Translations under genes and position numbers: made by a program | In this document: positions 1 through 9,592 of the stretch, one piece after another | How positions within the stretch are numbered: position 1 is the stretch's first letter | Layout of the letters: each line of letters starts with the position of its first letter | The notes under the pieces: model-generated | What the model saw: only the letters and a program-made list of their open reading frames with translations | Told to the model about the DNA's origin: nothing | Databases searched by the model: none | Source: Ignavibacteriota bacterium | GTDB taxonomy: Bacteria > Bacteroidota > Ignavibacteria > UBA10030 > SZUA-254 | Direction: 5' to 3' | Assembly (NCBI GenBank): GCA_016212665.1 | Contig: JACREZ010000013.1 | Location: 1 to 64,000 of the forward strand | DNA length: 64,000 bases

Positions 1-545
1 CCGGTAATTGAACCGTTCGAACCCGCATTGTATGTCAACGTGTAAGTGTTAATTGCAAAGTTCGCGGTTACCGTAATATCGCTCTGGACGTTCATATCTG
101 TCCGTGGATTATCGGTAGATGCATCACTCCAATCTACAAAGTGATAACCAGTATCTGCAACTGCTGTTACTGCGCTTCCGTCTGAACCATGATTCACTGT
201 CTGCGGTGTCGTTCCGGTAATTGAACCGTTCGAACCCGCATTGTAAGTTAATATGTAGCTGTTGATTGAAAAGTAAGCATCAATCGTGTGGTCAGTTACA
301 ACTGAATAAAATGTATAACTTCCCGTGGAATCTGTTTTTACTCCATCAACTACAACACTATCTATGTGGTAACCAGCATCCGCAGTGATTACGAAAATTT
401 GGTCGGCCGGTGTTGGAATACTCACTGTTCCCGACGGCGAAATCGTTCCTCCTGTGCTAGCGGTTGCATTGATAGTTGCACCACCGGCATAGGTTATGCT
501 TGTCACTACTACAAGCATCATAACTATTATTAAAAATTTGTTCAT
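1..545 (-). CDS. Partial exported protein with InlB/Listeria-Bacteroides (Flg_new) repeats, N-terminal 181 residues
   Basis: Only the N-terminal part is present; the frame runs off the left edge. The start is ATG at 545-543, preceded by an AGGG ribosome-binding site. A signal peptide (MNKFLIIVMMLVVVTSITYA) leads into a Gly/Thr/Ser-rich segment. A GYH-DSVVVDG stretch follows, then modules of the type NSYILTYNAGSNGSITG...GYHFVDWSD...DITVTANFAI, which is the beta-grasp InlB B-repeat family found in many surface proteins. The repeat period is 213 bp (71 residues): 32 bases at 1-32 recur exactly at 214-245. Function is probably adhesive or structural. The remainder, including any T9SS sorting domain, lies outside the window. 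The gene is read in the same direction as the upstream PorV-like gene, about 80 bp away. Confidence 0.85.
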   Translation of the reverse strand, partial: MNKFLIIVMMLVVVTSITYAGGATINATASTGGTISPSGTVSIPTPADQIFVITADAGYHIDSVVVDGVKTDSTGSYTFYSVVTDHTIDAYFSINSYILTYNAGSNGSITGTTPQTVNHGSDGSAVTAVADTGYHFVDWSDASTDNPRTDMNVQSDITVTANFAINTYTLTYNAGSNGSIT

Positions 546-623
546 TTTTATCCCTGTAATTAATTGTTGAATTATGTATATATCATTGATGTAATATATA
601 CTTATTTTATTAAAAATCTCCTA

Positions 624-1661
624 TTAAAACCTTACTCCGACCGAAAAGTGTTGCGTCATATCCAAAATTCCGAATTCCTGATACGCATAGTTAACGTTGA
701 CAATAAAACTTGTTGAAAACTCATGTTTCAATCCCAAACCAAGCGTCAATCCTTCTTCAGTGTTCTCAAGCAGTAAGGATTTATATCCTGCTCTGAGCAT
801 AACATTCTCGTTGAAGGAATATTCTGCTCCAAGATTCAGTGACTCGGCATTGTCATTCGGATGGGTTGCATCAACAGCGACAGTCAGACGGTTCATGTCG
901 TTCAACATAAAATCTTTTGCTAATCCAACACGGAACATGAGAGGAAGGGGATAGTAATCAGTTTCCAACGATACAAGATTCCTGTCGTTGTTTCCGTAGA
1001 CATCAGGATTACTATCATATAATCTCAACAAATCTTTCCCGCTCATTTTCATTTCGGTTCCGAAGTTTGAAATTGAAGCGCCGATTCTCAAACCATAAAT
1101 ATCCGAGATGAACAACGTACCAACATCTACAGCAAAACCGCTTGCCGATGAATTCCAGATATTTTGATTGATGTACTTCATTGTCAGACCAAGTGAAAAA
1201 CGGTCGGTGAGATTATACCCGTATGAAAGTCCCAATGCAATATCAGTCGGACTATAAAATTCGCCAGTTCCATCCTGCTCATTGATGGTCGTAACTTCGA
1301 TGTCACCATAATCAATGTACGTTAAATTCAATCCGACCGTACCAATATCACCCATTGTCACCATTGCACCTACCCAATTATAATTGATGTCGGCAAACCA
1401 TTTTGTGTGTGAGAACATCACTTCATTTGCGCTCACCCGAGCCGCGCCTGCAGAATTCCAATAAAGTGAAGTTGCATCATTAGCCGTAGCAACAAACGCT
1501 CCGCCCATTGAAATAGCGCGCGGACCGATTGCAATATTCAGAAACGGCGCCGCAGTAGAACCTACTTTGGTTTGTCCAACAAGCATAGTTGAACATATCA
1601 ATACGAGAATAAGAATATTTTTCATGGGTTGTATATTTTTCGATGTAATTTCATTGTTCAT
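624..1661 (-). CDS. PorV/PorQ-family outer-membrane protein
   Basis: A 345-residue predicted outer-membrane beta-barrel of the PorV/PorQ (UPF0164-like) family. Members with this fold include the T9SS component PorV (LptO), which shuttles cargo to the sortase. Family features visible here are a signal peptide (MKNILILVLICSTMLVGQ, from Met13), then KVGSTAAPFLNIAIGPRAIS-MGGAFVA, ATSLYWNSAGAA and alternating barrel strands ending in an aromatic FSVGVRF. The ATG at 1661 has a GAGG ribosome-binding site and lies 14 bp after the upstream gene, so it may be translationally coupled. Met13 (1625) would give a tighter signal peptide. It is the third gene of a likely operon with the TonB receptor and the 1201-residue protein. 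Several PorV paralogues are usual per genome, so a role as the T9SS core subunit cannot be assumed. Confidence 0.85.
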   Translation of the reverse strand: MNNEITSKNIQPMKNILILVLICSTMLVGQTKVGSTAAPFLNIAIGPRAISMGGAFVATANDATSLYWNSAGAARVSANEVMFSHTKWFADINYNWVGAMVTMGDIGTVGLNLTYIDYGDIEVTTINEQDGTGEFYSPTDIALGLSYGYNLTDRFSLGLTMKYINQNIWNSSASGFAVDVGTLFISDIYGLRIGASISNFGTEMKMSGKDLLRLYDSNPDVYGNNDRNLVSLETDYYPLPLMFRVGLAKDFMLNDMNRLTVAVDATHPNDNAESLNLGAEYSFNENVMLRAGYKSLLLENTEEGLTLGLGLKHEFSTSFIVNVNYAYQEFGILDMTQHFSVGVRF

Positions 1662-1675
1662 TTCGGTTCCTCACA

Positions 1676-4600
1676 TTATTTTATCAACGCAAACTTACCC
1701 GTCTTCGTCCCAATTTCGGGCGCTTCCACGACGAAAATGTAGACACCATACGCCGCATCTAAATTTTCTTCCGTGCGTAAATTCCATTTCACATCACCAA
1801 CCGAGAGATAATCGTGTGTCAATTTTCTGACCAATTCACCTCGTACGGTGAAGATGGAAATTGTAGAACCCGGAGGAACATGTGTGAACCTGATGAATCG
1901 TTCACCACGGCCGCTTTGTTGGAGTGAAAGCAACCTTGGTTCCAAATCATGCATCACCACATACGGATTCGGGACTACTTTAATCTCGTCTAACAACGTT
2001 GCGGCTTTCGGTTTATCAATGTGTGGACCGACCATTGTAAAGGTGTATGAATCATACGTACTGAAAGGCTTCAAAGTATAGATACTCAACGTACCTGTTT
2101 GTTCGATGGGGACAACTGATTTGTAATTAAAATTAACACGCCATGTACGATATTTTTTCCCATTAATAACTTCTTTAAACCAGATATTATGGATGACACT
2201 GATTGAGCCGGTTGTGAAATAAACGACATCAATGTAATTACCTGTAGTCAGATTTTTCACTTTGAATGTAATAGGTATCGCAGGCTTTCTGTTTGTGGAT
2301 GTATTCGGATAAAGGGTATCTGCTACAGAGGTATCTACGATTGTGTTGTAAAATTCGAATTGGTAATTGTAAGGTACACGACGTCCATTATAGGTGCTAG
2401 CCCGGCCTGTCTCTGCCCAAAAGAATGGAGCAAATGTATACTGTTGAAAATCAGTTAATAATGCCCCTTCAAATTTTGATTTGAGGGTGTCTTTAATGAT
2501 TTCTTTGTCATTCATCATCTGCACTTTAAAGCCATCTTTAATCAGAGTATTTCCAGAGTATGTTGTATCGTGTGCAATCAATGTATCATATCCTGCAGTA
2601 AATGTTGATGCAGTAGAAAAATAAGACTCTCCATTTATCGTAATAGTATCGTTAACCGGAACTGTTACTGAATCTCCGGGTGAAACAATTTTTGTTTCTC
2701 CTGTTGAGTTGATGAGTACTGTATCGGGTGTTGTGTTGTCAACTAACGACCAATTTAAAGTATAGTGTTGTACACCTGAATCTTGAAATACTATTTGGTA
2801 TTTTTTCCCATCTATAACTTTTTTGTCATCTACAATTTCCACCCACGCGTTCCCAGTTGCACGGAACCCATCTGCCTTTGTCAAATTGGATGGCTTCGCT
2901 TCAACATAACCAATTGGCGGTGCGCCGGGAGTTATGTAGCCAGTGTTATCATCGTTAAGGATTTCTCCCGTGTTCGTCTGGAAAATAAACTTTGAATTTT
3001 CAGACGGGAAAATGTTGAGTTTGGAATCTCCGCCATCGTACGAAACGACCGCGTAAAAATATCTCTGCCCCGGAACAACTGTCGAGTCAACAAATTTATT
3101 CATAATTCCCGTGTTGCTTCCAAGCCAATACGTTGTACCACCAACCTGCGCCAGCAACTCGGCTGATGGTGCGAAGTATCCTGAAATTGTATCTTTTAAG
3201 TCGAACTGTGCAATTGGTTTATCGAAGGCAAGAACACCTTTCGCATCGGTAATTTGCCGTGCATCCCTGAAACCAACATCCGTCGCGCGGTAAATTTTAT
3301 AGCCCTGAAAATCTTTTTTCTTCGTGATGAAGTCACGGGAGTTTTCTGTTAGCCTGCCATCCCAATAAATAACCACTTTCCCGTTTTGTTCCGTGAGATT
3401 GATTTTCGGCTTGCGCGGCGGTTGTGGAAACTTGTAACCGGCATTATAAATTTGTTGAACAATTTTCTTGTTTCTTACAACATCTTCATAATCCGCTCCG
3501 AAAAGTAACGCGACAGAAAATCTCTCAACCTGTTTCGGACGCATCGGGAAATATCCCGAAGCATAGATGAAATCACCATCTTGCGGTTGTTGTGGAATTA
3601 CGTCAAACCGCCCGGGTTTCATTCTATCCCAAAGAATCAAATCATTCGCCATATCGGGTGAAGCGGAGATGTTGAAGAAGTTAAAACTCGTCAACCCGAT
3701 TTGGTCGGATTCATCAGGGTCGGTTTTTCCGAAGTTTGGTTCGCCTTGGTCGGGAACTCCATTCCCTTCCGTCCCGTCTAAGTCTGGCCCGAAATAATCG
3801 TTGTCTAACGGACCAACTCCATCCGAACCGACATCATCATTCGCGGCATCCCAATCACCATCTTCGTCGCCTGACCAATGCATGATTTGCGCTGTTGTAC
3901 CGTCGGGATAACGAACCCAATTCAACGCCATCGTTCCTTTATCATTATCGCGTTGCTCGTCAATTAACGGGTCACTCACACCGGCGCCAGTTCGGAAGTT
4001 CTTATATTTAACTGCCGGTTGATTTCTCCTGATTCTCGTTTCATAATGAATTGCCTGGTTTTCATCAACTACTCCATCCAAATCATTATCTAATCCATCA
4101 TAGGCCGACGGATGCGGAGTTGAAACACCGTTGATAATCGAAGCAATATGTCCTTCGCGAAATCCTTTTCCCGGCTTGATGATAAACTGAACACCCAACG
4201 AATAGACTGTTTCAACCGCCGCTGAAACTGTATGAATTGTTCGAACATAGGTCGTCGGGTCAATTAAAACAACTTTGCTTCCAACTGAATATATTGTTGA
4301 ATCGAAATCAGTAATGACAAACATCGGAGAGTTCGGGTCGGGAGAATCGCCATCGTTATCAATTCCATCGTATGGATTTCCGGGTGATTCCAAAAAGGCG
4401 TAGGCAACGTAACCGACTTTCTGTCCTTTGTTTCCTTTGCCATCACTGTCCCATGAGTATGTGATAGCATCGTTCACATCAAAAAATCCAAGGTCGTCCT
4501 GACTATCTCCATCACCCCCTGCAAGTGTCCCGACGACCGTTCCGAAAACTGACTTGCGATATGTATTCGTTCCTTCGTTCGTAATATCATAGAGCCAGAA

Positions 4601-5281
4601 TAAACAATCTTCCGCGAGAAAACTTGACCACTGAAAGCCGCGCACGTTCATCTTTAATCCCATTCCGTTTCTTGAAAGATTCGCGGTGTCCGGTCTGTAA
4701 TACGAATTGAATTCGTCATCCCATTGGTCATCGGCAACAAAATAACTTTCCTGGTCTGCATTAGTAATCCCGCGACCAAAATATCCGTTCCACTGCGTTA
4801 CTCCGTTCGGGTCTTTCCAATCTGGCTGGTCGAACCATCCTTCGATGGGCCATGTATTGGGCATGTGACTCATGGCGATTGCCTGCGCGTTCGGATTCAA
4901 GTAACCCGGACGTGGATTCCATCCCCAAAAATATCCATAGACCGGATGTTTTTCGTTTGATTGATTGTTTCTCGGACCACGGGAAATTGTTACCGAATGA
5001 AGTGTTTCGCCACGAGCATCTACAAACTCAACACCAACGAGCGGGATACAATCTCCGATATAGTTCTCTCCCGAACCAAGAGGCCACTCACCACGAATAT
5101 CAAGTCCGGTATTAAATCCTGCAACCTGACCATCGTTGTAAAATGAAACCCCGATACGGTTTCCTGTATGGTACCCCAGCCGCCGTAACGTTGGATCAGA
5201 AAACGGTTGTGAAAAAGAACTTGCAACAAATAATCCTGTCAGGATAATTACAAGCGGTACGTAAAATCGTTTCATGTTCAT
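1676..5281 (-). CDS. Large exported protein with Ca-binding-like DxDxD motifs and T9SS-type C-terminal domain
   Basis: A 1201-residue exported protein with a signal peptide (about residues 1-24, ending ...VASSFSQ). Acidic calcium-binding-like stretches resembling thrombospondin type 3 or MopE-type repeats occur near residues 310 (YDGIDNDGD), 395 (YDGLDNDLDG) and 470-530. A fibronectin III-like segment follows near 625-700 (GYKIYRATD). The last ~85 residues (EIKVVPNPYVV ... FIRFTHVPPGSTISIFTVRG ... AYGVYIFVVEAP, ending GKFALIK) are a T9SS sorting/FlgD-like beta domain. This suggests secretion through T9SS and surface attachment. It lies 12 bp after the TonB receptor and 14 bp before the PorV-like gene. 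No enzymatic motif was recognised. A role as surface partner of the receptor is inferred from gene order only. Confidence 0.75.
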   Translation of the reverse strand: MNMKRFYVPLVIILTGLFVASSFSQPFSDPTLRRLGYHTGNRIGVSFYNDGQVAGFNTGLDIRGEWPLGSGENYIGDCIPLVGVEFVDARGETLHSVTISRGPRNNQSNEKHPVYGYFWGWNPRPGYLNPNAQAIAMSHMPNTWPIEGWFDQPDWKDPNGVTQWNGYFGRGITNADQESYFVADDQWDDEFNSYYRPDTANLSRNGMGLKMNVRGFQWSSFLAEDCLFWLYDITNEGTNTYRKSVFGTVVGTLAGGDGDSQDDLGFFDVNDAITYSWDSDGKGNKGQKVGYVAYAFLESPGNPYDGIDNDGDSPDPNSPMFVITDFDSTIYSVGSKVVLIDPTTYVRTIHTVSAAVETVYSLGVQFIIKPGKGFREGHIASIINGVSTPHPSAYDGLDNDLDGVVDENQAIHYETRIRRNQPAVKYKNFRTGAGVSDPLIDEQRDNDKGTMALNWVRYPDGTTAQIMHWSGDEDGDWDAANDDVGSDGVGPLDNDYFGPDLDGTEGNGVPDQGEPNFGKTDPDESDQIGLTSFNFFNISASPDMANDLILWDRMKPGRFDVIPQQPQDGDFIYASGYFPMRPKQVERFSVALLFGADYEDVVRNKKIVQQIYNAGYKFPQPPRKPKINLTEQNGKVVIYWDGRLTENSRDFITKKKDFQGYKIYRATDVGFRDARQITDAKGVLAFDKPIAQFDLKDTISGYFAPSAELLAQVGGTTYWLGSNTGIMNKFVDSTVVPGQRYFYAVVSYDGGDSKLNIFPSENSKFIFQTNTGEILNDDNTGYITPGAPPIGYVEAKPSNLTKADGFRATGNAWVEIVDDKKVIDGKKYQIVFQDSGVQHYTLNWSLVDNTTPDTVLINSTGETKIVSPGDSVTVPVNDTITINGESYFSTASTFTAGYDTLIAHDTTYSGNTLIKDGFKVQMMNDKEIIKDTLKSKFEGALLTDFQQYTFAPFFWAETGRASTYNGRRVPYNYQFEFYNTIVDTSVADTLYPNTSTNRKPAIPITFKVKNLTTGNYIDVVYFTTGSISVIHNIWFKEVINGKKYRTWRVNFNYKSVVPIEQTGTLSIYTLKPFSTYDSYTFTMVGPHIDKPKAATLLDEIKVVPNPYVVMHDLEPRLLSLQQSGRGERFIRFTHVPPGSTISIFTVRGELVRKLTHDYLSVGDVKWNLRTEENLDAAYGVYIFVVEAPEIGTKTGKFALIK

Positions 5282-5293
5282 ATCAAATCAAAA

Positions 5294-8143
5294 TTAAAAA
5301 GTAAACGAAGTGCCAAGTTCGATTCTTCTCGGTTCAGAGAAGTTTCCGGGATTGATGTAGTAATCATCAAGCGTGTTATAATATTTGAAATTATACGTCC
5401 TAATGTTTTCTTCAGCCTCCAGTCTGTCAAAGTTGAAGTACGGGTCACCGGAATTCGCGTTCACTGAGCGGGCATTATCTAAATCAAGTAAATTAAAGAC
5501 ACGCATGTAGAACGAAAGGGTCGAACTGCCCAAATGAAAATCCTTGTTCACGCGTAAATCAACATTAAAAATGTTGGGTTTATATTCACTATTATATGGA
5601 TATACATTTTCTTTGACAGCGCTGTTCTTATTGTTGGTTGGTGAATACGGAGTGCCTGTTGAGAAATTCGTAATAACAGACAATCCCCAGTTTTGCGGTT
5701 GAGAATACGCAACAACAACATTAAGTGTATGCGTCTGGTCCCAATCAGCAGGGGCGAGATAGGTTTGGGGTTGCTTCCCGCCAAAGATAGCATTTCTCGA
5801 ATCTGCCGGGTCGCTTGCATTATATTTTGTCATTGAATATGTGTAATCAAGATTTGCCGCGATTCCATCGGAGAAACGTTTTTCTAGTTTCAAAACAACT
5901 CCCTTGGTAAATCCAAAGTCCGTGTTCACATACTTTCTGTAACTTCTGTCTCTTCCAAACACAACAACGTCCGCTGTTTGCGTCCCGACAAGATTTCTGA
6001 AATCTTCAAAGAACATTGTTACATCAGCCGCAATCTCTTCGGTCAATTGTTGTTTCAAGCCGATTTCTCCCTTTACTGTTTTTTGTGGTTCCAAATCAGT
6101 GTTGCCAAACAATCCTTGAATTCCAGAACCGGTTCCGATTTCAAATTCAGGATTGGCGTACATCAATTCATACGAAGGGAGTTGGAAGAAATGTCCGAAG
6201 GAAAAGTGAATTACGCCATCAGCGCTGATGGGGAATGCAAGTCCGAAGCGCGGGCTGATTTGTGTCTTGCTCTTTGCTTTTTTATACCAGTATTCTAAAC
6301 GGTCTGCTACAGTTTTTGTTCGCTCTCCCGCGGCAGTATCCTGAACACCATCTCCATTGTAATCAAAAAATCTATTATCCGGTTTTAACGGGCTATTGAT
6401 ATTCGGGTCATCAACGGTGTATTGATAGTAGAGTGGGTCATTCGGGTCTGAATGTTCATCGTTCAGCACAACACCATCTGGATTGAAGTAATCGAAACGG
6501 AAACCGGCATTCAATATCAAGTTGAATGCTTCAATTTTTGTCTGAAAATATAACGCGCCTTCCGTCGGCTCATGCAAATATTCATCATAACTTTGGCTGG
6601 ATATTGGAGCGACCATCACGTCGTATGGAAATACTTCCAAACCTGCCGAATCAAGTTTCGGTACAAGATTGATATTCTGGTAGAACAATCTGTGTCGTTT
6701 GAAATCGCCGCCAAATTGAACCGCGATTTCTTTTGTGAACTGATTCATCCAATCCAATTTCACTCCCATCGTTCCGGTGTTCCTCTGGAACCGCTCGTGC
6801 TTCGTTCCACCGATTCCAAGCGTGTATGGAGGATTTTGGTTGTTTCGATGGTCAACATACAATGTCGGCATGAAAGGATTCCCCGTGTTAATATCTTCAA
6901 ATAAATAATGACGATAATTTTTGAAGAGATAAGAAAGACTTACATTATAAAAACTTGATGACGATAACGCGTGGTTGATTGTTACAATATTTGAATGTGT
7001 GAAACGAAATCGCTCTAAATTATTATCGGGGGTCATACGAACACTAAAATCAAAATCTCTATACTCTTGGTAATCATAAATATAATTGTAAGAGACTTTT
7101 AAATTCGAGAGGAGACGATATGCTAGTTTACTCTGTAGGAAATTTTTCTTATTTGGATTGAGAGAAACATATTCATCATTACCGGTTTTCCGAATGATAA
7201 AATTTAACTCTGAACTACTCGCGTCTTCAAATGAATAATCATTAAGATTAAAAACTCGCTTCCCCCAATGAAAACCATCGCTACCGAAATACCTCGCGTT
7301 TGCATAAAAATATAACTTATCTGAGATAAGCGGACCGCTTAAACTGACATCAACATTCTTCACAGAGAGCGGACGATAATTTTTCAGGTTCCAGAAAATA
7401 TTATCCCGTTCTGACAAATAACTTCCTGAATACATCTGCACATTACCGGAAATTTTATCTCCGCCATCTTTCGTTACAATGTTGACTATTCCTGACATCG
7501 CCTGCCCATACTCCGCATTGAATGCGCCACTGACAACCTGTAATTCCTGAATTGCATTCGCTCCCAACTCCACGGTGTTGCTTCCATCGTAAGCATCGGA
7601 AACCGGAACGCCATCAATCTGGTAAGCGATTTGTCCTTTTCTTCCACCGCGTAAATGCAAGTCACCGCCTTGAGAAACTATTCCTGCTTGTAACTGAATA
7701 ACATCGCGCATTTCCGTTACGGCAAGATTTGAAATCAGTTCTTTACTCACGATTGATGTTGAAGCGGTTATATCGTGTTGCACCATCGGCTTTTCTGCAA
7801 CAATGACCATCTCTTTTACTTCAACGGTTGTTTCTGTTAATTGGAAATCCTGTTTCGTTGTCAGGTCTATGTTAACGCCAACATTGGTAACACTGACGGA
7901 ATTGTAGCCGATGAGCGATGCCTTCAGCGTGTATGTTGCGGGCGGTACACCGATGATGGAATAATTCCCCTCAAAATCCGTTACTGCACCAAATGCTGTT
8001 CCGACAACATGGATATTCACACCCATGAGTCCTTCAGAATTTTTCGCGTCGGTAACTTTACCGGATATTTTCCCGGTGTTCCCGGCAAAAAGAATGTGAG
8101 AGAAACAGAAAAGAAATACAAAAAGGAGTCGAGCAATCTTCAT
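5294..8143 (-). CDS. TonB-dependent receptor with N-terminal carboxypeptidase-regulatory-like domain
   Basis: A 949-residue outer-membrane receptor. After a signal peptide (MKIARLLFVFLFCFSHILFA), residues ~22-110 form a CarboxypepD_reg-like beta-sandwich (GKISGKVTDAKNSEGLMGVN ... FEGNYSIIGVPPATYTLKAS) typical of SusC/RagA-type receptors. A plug domain follows (~115-230; LHLRGGRKGQIAYQIDGVPV, VVSGAFNAEYGQAMSGIVNI), then a 22-strand-type barrel ending in LGTSFTF with a terminal aromatic. These proteins take up large ligands using energy from TonB-ExbBD. There is no SusD partner; instead it is followed by the 1201-residue protein (12 bp) and the PorV-like gene. The ligand is unknown. It is the first gene of the operon, with the promoter probably in 8144-8400. 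Confidence 0.93.
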   Translation of the reverse strand: MKIARLLFVFLFCFSHILFAGNTGKISGKVTDAKNSEGLMGVNIHVVGTAFGAVTDFEGNYSIIGVPPATYTLKASLIGYNSVSVTNVGVNIDLTTKQDFQLTETTVEVKEMVIVAEKPMVQHDITASTSIVSKELISNLAVTEMRDVIQLQAGIVSQGGDLHLRGGRKGQIAYQIDGVPVSDAYDGSNTVELGANAIQELQVVSGAFNAEYGQAMSGIVNIVTKDGGDKISGNVQMYSGSYLSERDNIFWNLKNYRPLSVKNVDVSLSGPLISDKLYFYANARYFGSDGFHWGKRVFNLNDYSFEDASSSELNFIIRKTGNDEYVSLNPNKKNFLQSKLAYRLLSNLKVSYNYIYDYQEYRDFDFSVRMTPDNNLERFRFTHSNIVTINHALSSSSFYNVSLSYLFKNYRHYLFEDINTGNPFMPTLYVDHRNNQNPPYTLGIGGTKHERFQRNTGTMGVKLDWMNQFTKEIAVQFGGDFKRHRLFYQNINLVPKLDSAGLEVFPYDVMVAPISSQSYDEYLHEPTEGALYFQTKIEAFNLILNAGFRFDYFNPDGVVLNDEHSDPNDPLYYQYTVDDPNINSPLKPDNRFFDYNGDGVQDTAAGERTKTVADRLEYWYKKAKSKTQISPRFGLAFPISADGVIHFSFGHFFQLPSYELMYANPEFEIGTGSGIQGLFGNTDLEPQKTVKGEIGLKQQLTEEIAADVTMFFEDFRNLVGTQTADVVVFGRDRSYRKYVNTDFGFTKGVVLKLEKRFSDGIAANLDYTYSMTKYNASDPADSRNAIFGGKQPQTYLAPADWDQTHTLNVVVAYSQPQNWGLSVITNFSTGTPYSPTNNKNSAVKENVYPYNSEYKPNIFNVDLRVNKDFHLGSSTLSFYMRVFNLLDLDNARSVNANSGDPYFNFDRLEAEENIRTYNFKYYNTLDDYYINPGNFSEPRRIELGTSFTF

Positions 8144-8316
8144 TGCACAGCCTTATTAAGAAGTGAAACTGAATCGAAATGTAAAGCGCGTTGTAACAAC
8201 ATTACATAAATTAAGATGGACTGATGAAACATCAGGTAAATGGTCGTGGCAAACTTACGATTTTTTTTCACCATAATCAAACATTGAAAACGGAAAAATA
8301 CACATAGCTCTTCTCC

Positions 8317-8344
8317 CAAACCGCAACCTGCTACCTGAAACCAT
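8317..8344. repeat. Heptanucleotide tandem repeat, 4 copies
   Basis: Four consecutive 7-bp units (CAAACCG CAACCTG, then CTACCTG, AAACCAT) lie in the 286-bp spacer between the divergent TonB-receptor and ABC-ATPase genes. The units share the pattern NNANCCN. This is one of several heptamer arrays in the window. Confidence 0.5.
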
Positions 8345-8429
8345 CACGAGAACATTATTTGAGTTTCGAGCCGAGTCTCCGTATATTCGTCCCGTTCATT
8401 ATACTCACTTTTCAATTTGGAAAATTCTC

Positions 8430-9530
8430 ATGGCAAGTGTTCGGCTTGAAAACGTTTACAAAAAGTACGACAACAAAAACATCGCGGTGAATAATGTCTC
8501 ATTTACTATTGAAGACAAAGAGTTTATCGTACTCGTCGGTCCATCTGGTTGCGGAAAGTCAACGACACTTCGAATGGTTGCCGGTTTGGAAGAAATTTCC
8601 GAAGGAAAAATTTTTATTGATGAAAAGGTCGTCAATGATGTAGTGCCGAAAGACCGGGACATAGCAATGGTTTTCCAAAACTACGCACTCTATCCGCACA
8701 TGAGCGTCTATGAAAATCTTGCGTTCGGATTGAAAATCCGAAAACATGACAAGTCTGATATTGACACACGAGTTCGGAATGCCGCTCAGATTTTAGGAAT
8801 CGGAGAATATCTTGAACGAAAACCGAAGGCGCTTTCCGGAGGTCAGCGGCAACGCGTGGCGCTCGGTCGCGCAATCGTTCGTAATCCCAAAGTATTTTTG
8901 TTTGATGAACCTCTTAGCAACCTTGATGCAAATTTACGCGTGCAGATGCGAACCGAAATTTCCCGCCTTCACAAACAACTGCAAACCACGATGATTTATG
9001 TTACACATGACCAAATCGAAGCGATGTCGCTCGGCGATAGAATTGTCGTGATGAAAGGCGGCATCGTTCAGCAGATTGATTCGCCGTTAGACATTTACCA
9101 CAAACCTGCAAACAAATTCGTCGCCGGATTCATCGGCAGCCCGACGATGAATTTCATCGAAGGGACAATCACCAACACAAACGGATTTACATTCAAAGAT
9201 TCATCCGGCTCGCTGACACTTCCCTTGACTTCCTCAAAAGAAAAATTATCATCGCTTGCGAATAAAGAGATTACTCTCGGTATCCGTCCCGAATCCATCT
9301 ATGCGAAATCACAGAACGATTCGAGTCACGCACTCACCGCGCAACTCGATGTCACCGAACCGGTCGGGAATGAAATTTTCCTCTATTTCAAAATAGGAAA
9401 ATCCCCTGAGCAATACGTCTCCAGAATTCCATCCGACATTCATCCGATAGCCGGCAAAGAATTTCAACTCTACTTCGATACGTCCAAACTCCACTTCTTC
9501 GACAAGACAACAGGTGAATCACTTTTGTAA
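8430..9530 (+). CDS. ugpC: Sugar-type ABC transporter ATP-binding protein (MalK/UgpC/MsmX family)
   Basis: A 366-residue cytoplasmic ATPase that powers CUT1-family sugar or glycerol-3-phosphate importers. It has Walker A GPSGCGKST (37-45), Q-loop VFQNYALYPHM, signature LSGGQ (135-139), Walker B VFLFDEPLSNLDA (~154-166) and H-loop YVTHDQIEAM. A C-terminal TOBE/MalK-regulatory region (~235-366) contains FIGSPTMNFIEG and LGIRPE. The length matches the family. No permease or binding-protein gene is adjacent, so it is an orphan ATPase that may serve importers elsewhere, as MsmX does in Bacillus (family knowledge). The secreted GH31 alpha-glucosidase 62 bp downstream on the same strand suggests involvement in maltooligosaccharide use. 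The gene symbol follows the usual annotation of the family; the substrate is not proven. Confidence 0.93.
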   Translation: MASVRLENVYKKYDNKNIAVNNVSFTIEDKEFIVLVGPSGCGKSTTLRMVAGLEEISEGKIFIDEKVVNDVVPKDRDIAMVFQNYALYPHMSVYENLAFGLKIRKHDKSDIDTRVRNAAQILGIGEYLERKPKALSGGQRQRVALGRAIVRNPKVFLFDEPLSNLDANLRVQMRTEISRLHKQLQTTMIYVTHDQIEAMSLGDRIVVMKGGIVQQIDSPLDIYHKPANKFVAGFIGSPTMNFIEGTITNTNGFTFKDSSGSLTLPLTSSKEKLSSLANKEITLGIRPESIYAKSQNDSSHALTAQLDVTEPVGNEIFLYFKIGKSPEQYVSRIPSDIHPIAGKEFQLYFDTSKLHFFDKTTGESLL

Positions 9531-9540
9531 TCTCCTCTTA

Positions 9541-9576
9541 AATCACTCTGCGCGTCTCTGCGGTTTATTTAATTTT
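9541..9576 (+). repeat. Intergenic CTCTGCG/CTGCGGTTTA motif, copy 1
   Basis: The spacer before the GH31 gene contains CACTCTGCGCGTCTCTGCGG followed by TTTATTTAA. A similar stretch (TTAGCGTCTTC...CTCTTTGCGGTTTATAAA) occurs before the ammonia-lyase gene at 12069-12108. Both end in GCGGTTTA a few dozen bases before a start codon. Function is unknown; it could be a leader or repeat-family element. Confidence 0.4.
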
Positions 9577-9592
9577 GAATAATCAGATTTCC

